This document shows positions 36,401-47,689 of a DNA stretch of 64,000 nt, piece after piece (the first letter of the stretch is position 1; every line of letters begins with the position of its first letter). Source of the DNA: Trichuris trichiura (lineage: Eukaryota; Nematoda; Enoplea; Trichinellida; Trichuridae); NCBI GenBank assembly GCA_037903355.1, contig JBAJFE010000009.1, forward strand, positions 1,178,001 to 1,242,000. The letters run 5' to 3'. The notes beneath the pieces are model-generated. The model was given only the letters and a program-made list of their open reading frames with translations, ran no database searches and was not told where the DNA came from. The position numbers and the translations under genes were made by a program.

Positions 36401-36974
36401 GCAATTCCATCTGGCACGGACCGGTCAGTTTAACCCTGTAGTTGGTCCACACGCTACCATTGTTGTATATCATGAGAAAAATGTTCGTAAACGGGGATTG
36501 GTGAATGAAAGCTTCCTTGCTGTTAATAAAGCACGTGTTGGGGGTCCATAATTTATCCAGCAACGAATTGTCCAGAGACATATTTGGTTTGCAAGGATTG
36601 AGATGATCAAAACGAAGACGAGGGTCTTCCCACATTTCATTGATGTACAAATCAACTTCAAAATCTTGAGTACTTTCAGAAATTGACGTAATCGCTTGAA
36701 TCCAAGTGTCTACTCTCACTTTCATGCCGTTTGGCTTAGGTAATTTATGTTTGTTGTATCCGCTTTTGTCAAAGTCGACCAGCTGATTTACAACGTCTAT
36801 GTCATGCGTACATCCCTGCTTGTATATTGTATTTCCATAACCGTCTTGACCATAATCCGAGGCAGTGTGTTTGCTAGGCCAATCTGTAGCAGACTTGACA
36901 GCATTAGCTTTTCTGCACCAAAGAAAATACGTTGCAAAAATGCAAAATAAACGCAGCGTCCTCCTGTCGACCAT
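33403..36974 (-). CDS. Cys-loop ligand-gated anion channel, nematode ACC/LGC-46-like group
   Basis: Exons 36974-36231, 34168-33903 and 33850-33403 encode 485 residues. Residues 1-25 form a signal peptide ([19 protein letters not shown]). The extracellular domain carries [26 protein letters not shown] and the Cys-loop C187-x13-C201 ([17 protein letters not shown]). M1 starts after [20 protein letters not shown]; the M1-M2 linker has PAR ([15 protein letters not shown]), the signature of anion-selective pores. M3 is [16 protein letters not shown], then an intracellular loop, and M4 ends the protein ([16 protein letters not shown]). The closest remembered relatives are nematode ACC/LGC-46-49 acetylcholine- or amine-gated chloride channels; the ligand cannot be read from sequence. 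The first intron is 2.06 kb and contains a hammerhead-like repeat. Confidence 0.9.
35384..35416 (-). ncRNA. Hammerhead-ribozyme-like motif, copy 1 (intronic)
   Basis: Read on the minus strand: CTGACGA (35416-35410), one base, an imperfect stem starting GGA and ending TCC, then CGAAAG and GTTC ending at 35384. This matches the layout core box, stem II, GAAA, two-base stem III (A-U, G-U), UH. Flanking CG before the core and CG after the cleavage position could start stem I. It lies within the first intron of the channel gene, on the gene's own strand, so it would be transcribed. Stem II is weaker than in copy 3. Confidence 0.35.
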
Positions 36975-39900
36975 CTTTTGATATATACGGCTATGAAGAC
37001 TGCGTCCGGTTGGGAGATGCGGTTAAAGTAGCGCTGCTCATTCGCGGGCCAACAAAAACATTATCAAATTTTACAAATAAAGCATAGAACAACTCAATTT
37101 TCAATGTACGCACAAACTATTCAACGTGACGAAGAGACGTTAATCCTTGAACACCAGCAAGATGATGGCAAGGAAACATCAAGACGATCAATTGGCTAAC
37201 TGATTTATTACCGCTCCAAATGCATTGATTTTTCGCTTTGAGAAATTTCTGATGCGCTAAAGTAATTTTTCCTGCCAACCGCCTTTGTCTAATGAAGAAG
37301 AAATGCCTCCGAGCTGGTGTAACTCAATTCAACTGCCACTAAGTTTGCATAATGAAGCCTAGCGCTTTATTGTCTTTTGTAAATACGGATACTTCAATCA
37401 GCTGCTTTGGTTATGCAATGCGTAGCTATATTTTACCGTAAGAGTCTGTGTGTTGCCGATATGAATATTGATCGTTCCCTTCAGACTTGGCCGCCGAGGA
37501 GTGCTCAGGGCTTCAATAACAGAAGGGACTAATTGAATGGCCAGCGGTTGCCAGAGCTGACTTTCTTCCATATATGGGCAAAGGACTTCTTTTGTCCTGT
37601 ATTCTTAACGTGGAACAATATTGATGTTCGTACATGACCAAGTGATTCGTTTCAACTTAAAAATTATTCAACTTTGTAAGATAAGAAAGAAAAATTAGGA
37701 TGGAAAATACACGCTAGGAGCGGTAAAGTTCAAGTATCACCTAGTATTAGTACAGAAAAAATTTAATGTGATGCTCAAGTTAGGATAGTTGAATTCATTG
37801 TCCTTTCCCCTTAGTCTGGCGACCAATTTCAGAATGACCTTTACTCATTATTGCGTTCCGAATGTCGCGCGAAGCTAACGTGGGCCCAAAAACTTTCATG
37901 CTGCTAGGAAGCTTCTGCGTTAGCTGCAGCATGAAGGGAAATAAAGACTTTTTGTGCAAGTAAGATACTTATACGCCATAGGAAATTTTCTATTTTCAAT
38001 AATATAAGCTAAATAGTCGCGCGTTTTCGCGGAAGATTTCTCCATTTTAGTAAGAAACCTGCTTTGGCATACATTGCATAAGTTCCAGCACTCCGGCTAA
38101 AAGCCAATGGAAATCTCGCTTAAAATGTGAAGTAGTATTATTAGACGCAGCCGCGTTGTTTTATAGTTACAATGAAGTAAGCTAAAATGCGCCATTTCAT
38201 CATAGCATAATCTTTAAAATTCATTTGAGCCTGAATATTAGTTTAAATCAATGCGCTGATCATTTTTTGTTATTTAACAATCAGCAAACCTATTATTTTT
38301 ATTTATTGCGAATCACTGGTTTCTTTTTAATTTTTTTCATATAAAATAAACTGAGATCGTAACCAAAATGAAAATCAAGTAACATGTACGAGTGTGAATC
38401 TTCCGTTAGCTCTCTACGCATCAGCTCGTATGATTAACGTTTAACCACATACACATGGGGCGGCAAAACGTGCTGCTTATAGTCTGTTAAGTTTACAAAA
38501 ATAAAATATTAGCGCGTGCTTTTTGTTAGATCATCACGTTCTTCGTAGCAATTTAAAGGACCTATTACTTTACTAGAAAGTAACTATCCCTGAGTGACCA
38601 TCGCATAGCTCACAAGTTTGTGTCGCGCGTGTTTGATTTTGCACTCGAGACTTTTAGCAGAAGCGCAAAATCCAAACATTGTGATATCATACTTTCAAAA
38701 GAAGTCAATATCAATCGACATAAGCAATTACAAAATTAAACATAAAAATGTTATAACAGCTAGTTTACGCTTTATTTACGCTGTTCTGATTATAAGAAAA
38801 TCACATGTGATTGCAGCTAAACAAACAACGAAATATTTTGGCAAGAGTAAACAAAATCAGTTCTTTTAAAGTTAATCAACGGAATAATACTCACTTTAAT
38901 GATAATTATTAATCTGCCGGACTTAAGATCGCTTATTTTTGGGCAAAACAAACCGAAGTCAAAACACAAACATTTTCGTCATCCTTTTAGTTCACTGGCG
39001 GCGATGTAACGCAAAGCCAGCTGACGCCAGACTTATACGAATACTCTTTTGGCAGTTACAGGAAAGGAACGATCACTCAGGTCTGTTTCTCCGTGTGCTC
39101 GCAAACAATACAGTATCCTGATAATAATCAGGTTTCTTCTACTTGTAAATATAGGGCAGTACAACTAAGAGCACCGACTTTACGGTTAGGGGCCACCATG
39201 GTATTGTGATTTTGCCGGCCTTTCTGTTCCGTCTTTACCTAGGCCTAAACTGAAACATAAGCCATTTATTTTGGCTTAAGCTTAGGTAAGGGCACAAAGG
39301 GATAGGCGACAAGTTCTCCACTAAAAGCAGAACAAGAGAACAAGACGGACACATGCTTAACAGAAAGCGATCGTGCGCGAAAAATGAATAGTCAGCGGTA
39401 TTTTTCTTAATGTATGTTTGCGAGCTGAATTAATCTGATTATTGTAAGAATACGGTATTGTTTGCAGGCAGACAGAAGAAGAGTCCTGAGCATTCTTTTC
39501 TTACTTTTGACAGGAGAAAGAATTGTAATTTTTAAATGCTGTTTTAAGCTGTAAGAAGATGAAGGCGTGCAGAAGCAGTGTTTTTCATCCTAATAAATTA
39601 GCAAAATATTTTTGGCCTTGCAATTTGCTTGTTTTCTTTTACCATTTATTTGCTTTATTGTTTCTATGATCATCTGCTGAAGGAGTTAACTGCGCATGAA
39701 AGCCTTTGACTTAATCAACAATAGCTCAAACGTTGATAACTTATTGTGTTCCATCGACCTGAATGCTTTTTCAGCAACTAAAAGGACTGCCAATGTTTAC
39801 GGAGGCGATTAGTGGTATGCTCGTAAACGTGGCGTTGTTAAACGCTTGCCAATCGTTTTCGCAAAGGTAAATGCATGTGAGTACACGACGCGAAATGCCT

Positions 39901-42900
39901 GAAGTTCAAAAACGTATTCAATCCTTTGATTACGTAACCTTTAACATCAGTGAAGTCACTAAATAAAAATCTGCTTAATGTCAGTTCATGGAACATCACA
40001 TCCATTCATTACGAGCTATATTAATATTATTACGTTCTACAAGTAGACGATTACCTTAAACCTGTTATTATAAGGTCATGAGTAGACGGAACGTCCCCTT
40101 GGAAAATTGTAGCAGTTGCAAAGGCCTCTAAACTATTGCATTACACTATAATCTATGAAACAGAAGACATTTTTGAACAACGAACGGCGTTTAAGCATTA
40201 GATAGCTGCATGTGACTAAAGCAGCGCGTTAGACTTAAGCAGCTGACCTCAGGGGAGTAAACGTATCTAAAGCATCAATATGAAATAGCTTACAAGATAA
40301 TTCATAGGAATAGCACTACAATAATTTGACCAACAAATGCAGCGGAGTTATCTGAAATGCCAAAAGAGGCAAACTTGCTAATAGTGCATTAATTATTTTA
40401 AAGTTGAGTAATCTATTGAACGGCATGAGAATTCTCTCTTCGCCTCTGGCTAAAATAAATTGATTCCGTTTGACAGCAATTATTACAAAACGTTGGCTGA
40501 CACAACGCTTATCAACTTTAGCAACAAACTATTGACTGACCATTAAAGTGATACGCGGAGTAGATTCATATCAACCCGCTGGAAATGCAAACTTTCAAAG
40601 CTGCTCCGGGGCGTCACCAATAGCTTAACTAAATGTGCTCTTAATTCATATAAAAAAAAGTTCATTACTTAACTGCTTTTCTCATTTCTTCATGAGCGGC
40701 TAACATTTTTATTAAGCACGCCTAAGAGAGCTAATATGCATGCTAGGACAGAAATATAAAATTCATGCTCATTTATCTCAGTTAAGACATAGCTTTTGGG
40801 AACTGTATGCAGCAGACGTTATTTAAAAAATTGTTTGCAAAAAATTACTGCCAACGATACATGAAGAAGGAAAATACCTTAGGCTTAACGCAGACTTACC
40901 GTATAAGGATGCGCTGAAGACTTTTGCATTCCAAACGCATGATGTAAGCAGGCAAATGTTAGCAATAGTCTTGCAGAATTTAGTACCATAAAAAGTGGTC
41001 ATTTCTGTTTTCTAAATGTTCGTGCGCATGTTATCAGCGTCTGCGTTCAGCTTCACCTTTCCAATGAGCATTGGCACTTGTCAGCTCAAGTAATTTTCTA
41101 ACAGTTAGTCAATAACATGTGCAGTTGCATTTTGACCGCAATTTGCCGTCTTAACTTTCAGGAGTACCACCATTAAGTGCACACGGAATGCATACCAACT
41201 GGTGAACATATGCAAGTAGGTGAAGAACGTAATTAGTCGAACAGCCAATAGATATATTAATACTTCCGTTTTCCAGATGCGTTGACATCCAGGAGAGCAT
41301 AAACAATTGGATGCGCCTCACAGACTTAATGCCAGATTAGCACATGGCTGCAAGTGACGTTTATCTCCCTCTTAGCGTACGGAAACAGCAAGCAAATAAC
41401 GATAATAACGGAGGCAAAAGGCCTACATAAAATTGTGAACCTTTATTTTGGCTGACTTGCCGATAGAGCTAATTGAGTCCAAAACGACTGAACGTTGAAA
41501 TTCTTTTGTGAAGCGGTCGAGCGAAGGGTTGCAAATTTCAACAATACCTAAAGCTGCGAAGCAATTGATTGCCATACATCTAACATGCAGTGGCACAGCT
41601 TAGTAAGGCAATCATCCCAGCATGAATCCGCCTCGCAAAACATGGAAATAGAGCGGTAAATCGTAGCGTTTCCACTTGCGTCTCTCTCTTATGGCCAAAC
41701 GAATATGGAATGATGAATCAATGCAAAACGTTGTGCTTCCAAACTACGAATAAACCAATTTTTGGCGTACAAATGCACTTGCATAGCTTTCACTTAACGC
41801 GTACGACTTCCAAGTACACTCGTAATTAATATTTTTACAAAATTAGCATAAAACTTGTCGTCACCCCATCAGGACAAAGCAGTTGTAAGTTCAAATTATT
41901 GACGGACCTACGAAAAGGGGCAGTAATTGCAATCGTTTTTTAAAGACGGATGAACCAGCCCTAAATGGAGAACTAATGGTCACAAAAAACTATAGCATGT
42001 AAGCATTGATTTTGTATTTATTCTTAATAAATAAAAAAAATTATGCGAGCACGTTTTCAAAATGGAGGCGGAGTGTGAAAAATAAATGCCCATATGCAAC
42101 ATTATGCCTTTTATGCTAATAATTATGTTGTTGAGTTACTTGCTTGGAATATAATGACAAAAACAGCCTTGAAATCAGCTTTTCATACTTTAAGTGTTTC
42201 AAAATGAGTATGAGGATGAAGAAACTAAATGTTTTTTTAAAATGCCTGTTTAGTACCATCGTTCGTGCGGGAAAAAAACGTTTCGGCAAAACTGCCTTAA
42301 AGGAACAGTTATTGAATTTTTCTAAAAGTTCGTTTTCTCTAACACATCTTAGATGCCGCGAAAGTTTATACAATGGTTTTCGCCAATGATTATTCGTTCG
42401 GAAAGAACTTTTCCAATGCGTAAAGTGTTTTTTTTCAAAACTTTACGCCTGAGTGAGCGATCAGTTGAAACGAGTCTGTCCTTTGAAAGGCAAACTAAAA
42501 TTGCTGTGAATTTTTAAAAGACGGTTAAAATAATTTTGAATTTACCGTAATCTGATCGGTAGGCTACTTCTTCGTTTCCACTAGAAGCAACTTTACTATG
42601 GTGCAAAATAACCAAAATTGAGGGCGGATACCGAATGCCTAAATGCGCTAATTCATGTACAGAATCCTTACAACGCGGGTAACTCTGAGAAAGTGCAAAA
42701 TGTGGTTTTTCAAAAACGTGACATTTTTGCGCGCCAAGTACTCTTCGCACGACTGCGTGGGCTTGCGCGGGAAAAGAAGAACTTTAAAATGAACTAAGCC
42801 AATGGATAACATAGATATAAAGTGTTCATCAAAGAAGGGAAAAAGAAATTGCTTTCGGTACGAAAACGTCACGTTTCAATGCACTGCATTAGAGATGAAG

Positions 42901-43096
42901 AGCAGGTGACGCAACAATCGCTGAAAAAGATGGTTGTCACATTGGATCAATGAAAATTACGCTGTCGTTCTAAAAATTCAGGCATATTGAAGCAATAAAT
43001 TCCTTATACCCTTTGGGACGCAGCCAGCAACTAAGAGCCTAGCTCGAAAATGTGACATGTTTAATGGTTTATTTGAATTTCATGATCATTTCGTAC
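36975..43096. other. Gene-poor region
   Basis: About 6 kb downstream-of-nothing sequence upstream of the channel gene start. Stops are dense in every frame and the longest open frames are under 90 codons without homology. The first few hundred bases should hold the channel promoter. One inverted-repeat element at 39200-39300 is listed separately. I see no RNA gene. Confidence 0.5.
39200..39300. repeat. Dispersed inverted-repeat element, copy A
   Basis: A core with arms TTACCTAGGCCTAAAC and GGCTTAAGCTTAGGTAA (imperfect reverse complements) around a TTTATTTTGG centre, preceded by GCCGGCCTTTCTGTTCC. A related element with the same order (CCGGCC.TCC, CCTAAGCC, ATATTTTGAC, TTAGGCTTAAGTAAG) lies at 58217-58300. 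Two similar copies 19 kb apart suggest a small non-autonomous transposon family. Confidence 0.45.
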
Positions 43097-43265
43097 ATAG
43101 CGTATGGTCTTCTACGGCTTTTCCCGTTTATCTGTTGTGCTTGTATCTGTAAATTAGACGAAACAGCTGCTCTACCAACGGATGGACTGCAACTGCAATT
43201 TCGTCTAATTTACAGATACAAGCACAACAGATAAACGGGAAAAGCCCTAGAAGACCATACACTAT
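43097..43265. repeat. Foldback element with 67-bp arms
   Basis: The arms 43097-43163 and 43199-43265 are reverse complements over 67 bp with two mismatches seen, around a 35-base loop beginning CAGCTGCTCTACC. The left arm begins CATAGCGTATGGTCTTCTA and ends TTAGACGAAA. Transcription would give one long hairpin. It may be a foldback/MITE insertion or a hairpin small-RNA precursor. No clear target duplication was seen at its ends. It lies in gene-poor DNA. Confidence 0.8.
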
Positions 43266-43535
43266 GAGATCCCATCCCGTTACGAAGCACATCTCGTACA
43301 GATATAAGAATTTAAGATTTTTTTATTATAGTCAAAAAACAGGCATGGAGATTTCAGCGCCAGAACTCGTCCCGCCTTTAGCGTGATCAGCAATGACGTA
43401 ATATTTCAGGGAAAGCCAGTCATACGTGTTTGGTTTTACGATGAGAGTCAGTACTTTGTAATTGAAACAGAAAACATATTTAATCCTAAAGGCGAATCGG
43501 TGGGTTAAACTTATTTAATATGCAAAAATATTTCA

Positions 43536-43568
43536 GAGCTTTCGGTTCACCTACGGTGCCGTCTTCGG
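43536..43568 (-). ncRNA. Hammerhead-ribozyme-like motif, copy 2 (mutated core)
   Basis: Minus strand: CCGAAGA (43568-43562), one base, a stem pairing GG with CC and CACC with GGTG, then GAAAGCTC ending at 43536. The layout equals copies 1 and 3, but the conserved CTGA is CCGA here (U4 to C), which would be expected to abolish self-cleavage. Stem III would be A-U and G-C with C as the cleavage-site base. Confidence 0.35.
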
Positions 43569-44303
43569 CGTTTAGAAAGCAAACAGCACAAAGGTGGAAA
43601 GTTTGAACTACCTACGGTAGAGCTGAAGAGTAATTAAGGAAGATCTCAGATAAAACTCAAAAACTTTTCCTCATTACTTTCAAGACGTTCAAGATGGCAA
43701 CATAATTGTCCCGAAAGTTGGGAAAAACTTGACTCTCGTTTTCAAAAGAGGTTGCTTTTAAAATTCGTAAAAACCAATGAAACAAATAGCTATTTAATTT
43801 TACTGAAATAAGTACGCCAATGCGCTAGGGCATATTAGATAACAGCTTCATACAAAATGAGAAGAAATCATGAAATATTCAAATTGCTAATAAGAATTCC
43901 ACCATACCGTCAAAAGTTTGTGACAAAAGTGCTCATTTGTTGCTCTTAAAGAAAACAAAAATAAAATTACTCACTGTTAGCAGATAAGCTTGCTTCCACA
44001 TGTCAACACGGTTTTCATCTCAGCGATTCGTATTCAATACGCGCGCTAGTTGGCAGTTAGCCGCTTGAGCACCGATGGAAAACGGTTATGGTACTTTACT
44101 GAGGCTTTTGGGAAGAAGGAAACCAGCTCAATAAATTATAAAAGCTGCGGTAGAAGTTCTAGTCAATGGAAAAAATTCCAGACGGCGAAAATGAGCATAA
44201 TAGACAGAATAAGGCTTTTCCTACAGGTAGGCTTAAGTTGAAAAGACAATACGCAATAGGCTTTGCAAGCTTCCGACAAATGAATTATAAGGAATATGCG
44301 TGG

Positions 44304-45036
44304 TCAGCAGCGTCGTTGGCGCTTTCTGACAGCCGTATCAAAATCGTCGAGATTGTGACTACTGCGGCGCTTTCCATGACGAAAATAAGCCTCTTGAAAA
44401 AAGGCGCTCAAATCTTGTGGAACGCTTAAGGCCTCGGAAAACATGACCATCGTATCCGCTTGTTCTTTCGCGGGCGAAGGGGGACCGGTACGAAGCGAGC
44501 TGGCAGAAACTGTTTCCGGCAGAGTACCCGCAGTCTGCCTTGGCAGATCAAGCTTATTTGCAATCTGCAGTTCAAGATCTTCTCTTCGTATAAATGGGCA
44601 ATTGTAACTACGAAGCCAAGCCAAGAGTTCCTTGGACTGCAATTGCCTTCCGCGTATTAAACCAATGTCAAATGCTCGACGGTAGGCCTCGCAGCTGCCT
44701 AAAAAGAAAAAACCTCATTGATCAAATGATGTTATGTATTGGTGTAATCCCGATGGCTGAATTTGAGATCATTTCGTTCGCGTAAAAGGTAAAACCGATA
44801 TTGTAACCACCTTTGTAGAAACGCGTGGTTGCGGCGGCACTTTTAGAGAACGAGTTCCAACCGGGTGTACGGAACAACTCAGTAACGGCATTCGCTACAC
44901 TTATGAACACCTCGTACAAATACTGCTCCATCTGGTCTGGAATTGGCAATGAAGAATCGTGAGCGATGCCTTCTGAATCCTCCAGCACTGGGCTAAATCG
45001 ACGGCATCGTCGTGAATTATCGCCTTGTTCAGCCAT
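44304..45036 (-). CDS. HAPSTR1 (C16orf72) family protein
   Basis: Exons 45036-44811 and 44698-44304 join in phase 1 to 206 residues. The family core is plain and of identical spacing across the intron: SFSKSAAATTRFYKGSCEAY, then RRAFDIGLIRGRQ, KELLAWLRS and FIRREDL, corresponding to the human QNAATAVTNLYKE, RSFDIGIQIGYQ, DVLAWV and TIRREDL. A C-terminal VRKRQRRC is a likely nuclear signal. Human HAPSTR1 works with the ubiquitin ligase HUWE1 in stress resilience. The protein is shorter than the human one (275 aa), mostly through a reduced linker. The N-terminal half has an acidic/Ser stretch and an amphipathic helix (MEQYLYEVFISVANAVTELF). Confidence 0.87.
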
Positions 45037-47049
45037 TTATCACTTGAAGTGCTAGAGGAGAAAAATGAAAAGTTAGCATTTCTACAAAGCACGCATTGTT
45101 ACGCTTGTGCAACACGATTTTGCAAATGATGCCATGCGTAGACGGCCGGAAGCAAAATGCCACCCGCAAAATCATTAGACTACAAAACTGGTATAATATT
45201 ACACCGGAGTTTGAGGAAACGAATACGATTAGAGCGTCACCATTATGACGATTGAGCTAAGCTATTTCAAAACAAACTAAAGCGTATAGCTATTGTATTA
45301 CCAGAAAATAACTTAGTCTACAAAACAAATGGAAATATTCAACGGACGACCCAAAGGATGCTCAAGAATGCTGAAATAGAACTGAAGTACTCTTACGTCT
45401 TTAGCCAACAACATTGAAACTAAGTTAGGTGTTGTTGCCAGAGAAATAAACAAAGCCTGACATCATTAAAGCTGCTATGCCGATTTCTGACGCATTTCTT
45501 CAAAACCCATCGATAGGAATGAATTAGTACATTTGTACTATCGATTTGCAGTAACCTCAATAGGACAACCTGATGTAATTGTGGCAAAATAGTGAAGCTA
45601 CTGATGTCAGCATGTTTACAGTAAATCATACGAGCCGCTAATGGGATAGGACGACTATATTTTTATCGTCAAAATAGCCAAATACGGGAAAACTGTTCCC
45701 TTTTACCGCGCTTTCCTGCTTCAGAGGGTAACTTTTTAACTTGCAAAAACGTAGGCCAATTGTTCGAGCGAGATAATGCTGCAAATAGAAACGAGAATGA
45801 AACCGAGCTTCTTTTGCCAAACAAGCCTCGTCATCAAAGAAACGGATAAATCGAAAAACCCTATGAATCACTCAATATAATTTACAACAAAAAAGCTGCC
45901 GCTACGCGTCGAAGAGCGATGACACTTCGATGATGTTTGAATGAAATAAAACTCGCAGTTCAAACTCTTATTGCCCAAAATGCAAAGCGGGAGGAAGATC
46001 GCCATTATCGCGCAACGCGGAAGCATCGCTTTTCGGACGGCGTGGACGAATCAATCATCGACAAAGTGGAACTGTGCGCCGCGAATATCAACAGTCAAAG
46101 CAAGAAAGGAAAAAACCAACCTTGAGGTTCGGCTAGATGCTTTTTTACGACGCCGAAACAGCTTAAAACGGCGCACCAAAGTTACCCACCGATCGTCTAA
46201 ACAGCCAACTCTAGGAATAGTATACCGCTACAGATGAGAATAATGCTCAGGTAAACTAAACGCCCTAGCACGAGTCTACACGACATGACGAGACTGCCTT
46301 TGCCGGTAAAACTTAAGAAAAAAACCAATTAGCAGGCGCTTTCGTGGAAAATACAATAAGGCGAAACTTGAAAACAAGTCAACTGAGCAAAAATGAACGA
46401 AATAGTGCATACTGTAACTATAATCAGGTTAAAAGTACCGATCGTCGTTTAATTCATTTTCACAAATGCTTCGTGTGCAGTTTTTAATCTAAACATAAGA
46501 AGGTAACACCTTTTTAGGAGACGTAAATTGCTAATCGTTTTTGCAAAAGAAACTCTGTTTTCGTCTATGTAAAAATTGGTCAAATGCACTTAATGGCAAG
46601 CTGTAGTTTGTTCAATTCTGAACATTCCATCACTCGCAGTTCGTGTAAAACGCGTAGCTTCAAAATGACATGAAACTACTTCACTCTAACGGCGAACTGT
46701 TGCCTTTTGCCAAGATTCTTTCATGATCTGTGCTAATACCTGTTCAAATTCTTGTCAGAAAAACATAGAAATTAGAAAGCGTAATCGTCTGCATTAACAG
46801 TACACACTATTCACTATCGTTTTTGAACAGAGAACTATTGCAGAAATGCCGTGCCGTTATAATGTGGAGCAAAAATTAACCGCTCCACCTTGCCAGAACA
46901 ATAAAGAATGGAAAGAGGAGCAGTAAGATGAATGGAAAGCTAAGCCATCTTGAATGATTTGCAGGTAACTAATGCATGTTTGGCAAGAGCGGCAATAGAT
47001 AGGACACTGAAATGCAGCGGAGGAATAATATTCTAGCGCATTAAAAAAA
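45037..47049. other. Intergenic stretch upstream of HAPSTR1 with one exon-like segment
   Basis: A G/C-richer segment at about 45959-46125 (plus) is open from an AG acceptor (CTCGCAG at 45952-45958) to a stop and reads QTLIAQNAKREEDRHYRATR then KHRFSDGVDESIIDK, charged and helical. No partner exon or family was found, so it is not called as a gene. The rest is A/T-rich with frequent stops. Confidence 0.35.
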
Positions 47050-47249
47050 CAGAACAGCTGTGCTCATAATGGAAAAGTTTTATTACGGAGTATTTCCCGT
47101 TTAATGTGATAAATTACTCCGTAGCTTTCGGGTCGATCGAGACCCGTCTTCAGCGATGGTGAGTTATGGATGTCTCCGTAATAAAACTTTTCCATTATGA
47201 AAACATACGCTCCCGTACCAAGAAACCACATTTTCAGAACAGCTGTGCT
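47050..47249. mobile_element. 170-bp non-autonomous element flanked by a 15-bp direct duplication
   Basis: The identical 15-mers CAGAACAGCTGTGCT at 47050-47064 and 47235-47249 flank 47065-47234. Inside, the 26-bp sequence starting CATAATGGAAAAGTTT (47065-47090) recurs as an exact inverted copy at 47174-47199. Between these arms lies hammerhead-like copy 3 and a second partial copy of the arm end (TTACTCCGTAGC). A 35-base tail follows the right arm. Exact flanking duplications of 15 bp fit a target-site duplication from reverse-transcription-mediated insertion; the hammerhead and inverted ends recall Penelope-like retroelements. No coding capacity. Confidence 0.65.
47122..47153 (-). ncRNA. Hammerhead-ribozyme-like motif, copy 3 (intact core)
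   Basis: Minus strand: CTGAAGA (47153-47147), one base (C), a perfect 5-bp stem II GGGTC/GACCC with a six-base loop, then GAAAGCTA ending at 47122. Stem III is two pairs (A-U, G-C) without a loop, and the cleavage-site base would be A. This is the minimal type-I layout known from Penelope-like elements. Pairing for stem I is weak: CG before the core with CG after it, then a G-U. All conserved core bases are present. Activity is not shown by sequence. Confidence 0.5.
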
Positions 47250-47392
47250 AGCTTATCTCTGCAGAATGCAAGCTGCTAATGAGGAAGATACATAGCCTTT
47301 GAATTTGAAAATGCCTTCCCACTTGCGTATGCGAGCATTAAGAATCTAAGCTCAATTCAAAATACGCAAAAAATTCATAGCTCAAGACTCCT

Positions 47393-47418
47393 AGAGAGAG
47401 AGAGAGAGAGAGAGAGAG
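47393..47418. repeat. (AG)13 microsatellite
   Basis: Thirteen perfect AG dinucleotides between CT and TAGATT. It lies in non-coding DNA just downstream of the 170-bp insertion and may be polymorphic. Confidence 0.95.
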
Positions 47419-47689
47419 TAGATTAGCTCTAATAGTTTAAAGTTATTTAGTGAACCTAAAAGGTAACCCATTAAGCTAACAGCGTTAAGACTGCCTTTTA
47501 TTCTAGCGACGGTCATACAAGTGCCCTTGATTCAACTTACAATTTTCTCCTACTGAACAGCAGTACTGCGCAGAGAAAATTTTTTGACAAGAGGGAATGA
47601 GTCGTGTGAACTGCAATGGTAGTGAGTGGAACTTACTTTTATTTCATGTTTTTTGAATTTAAGAAGCGAAAAAAAGTTAAAAAATACTT

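Noticed and set aside
43670..43725. Plus-strand CCCGAAAGTT resembling the end of the hammerhead-like repeat
   Set aside because: No CTGANGA box upstream at the right distance.
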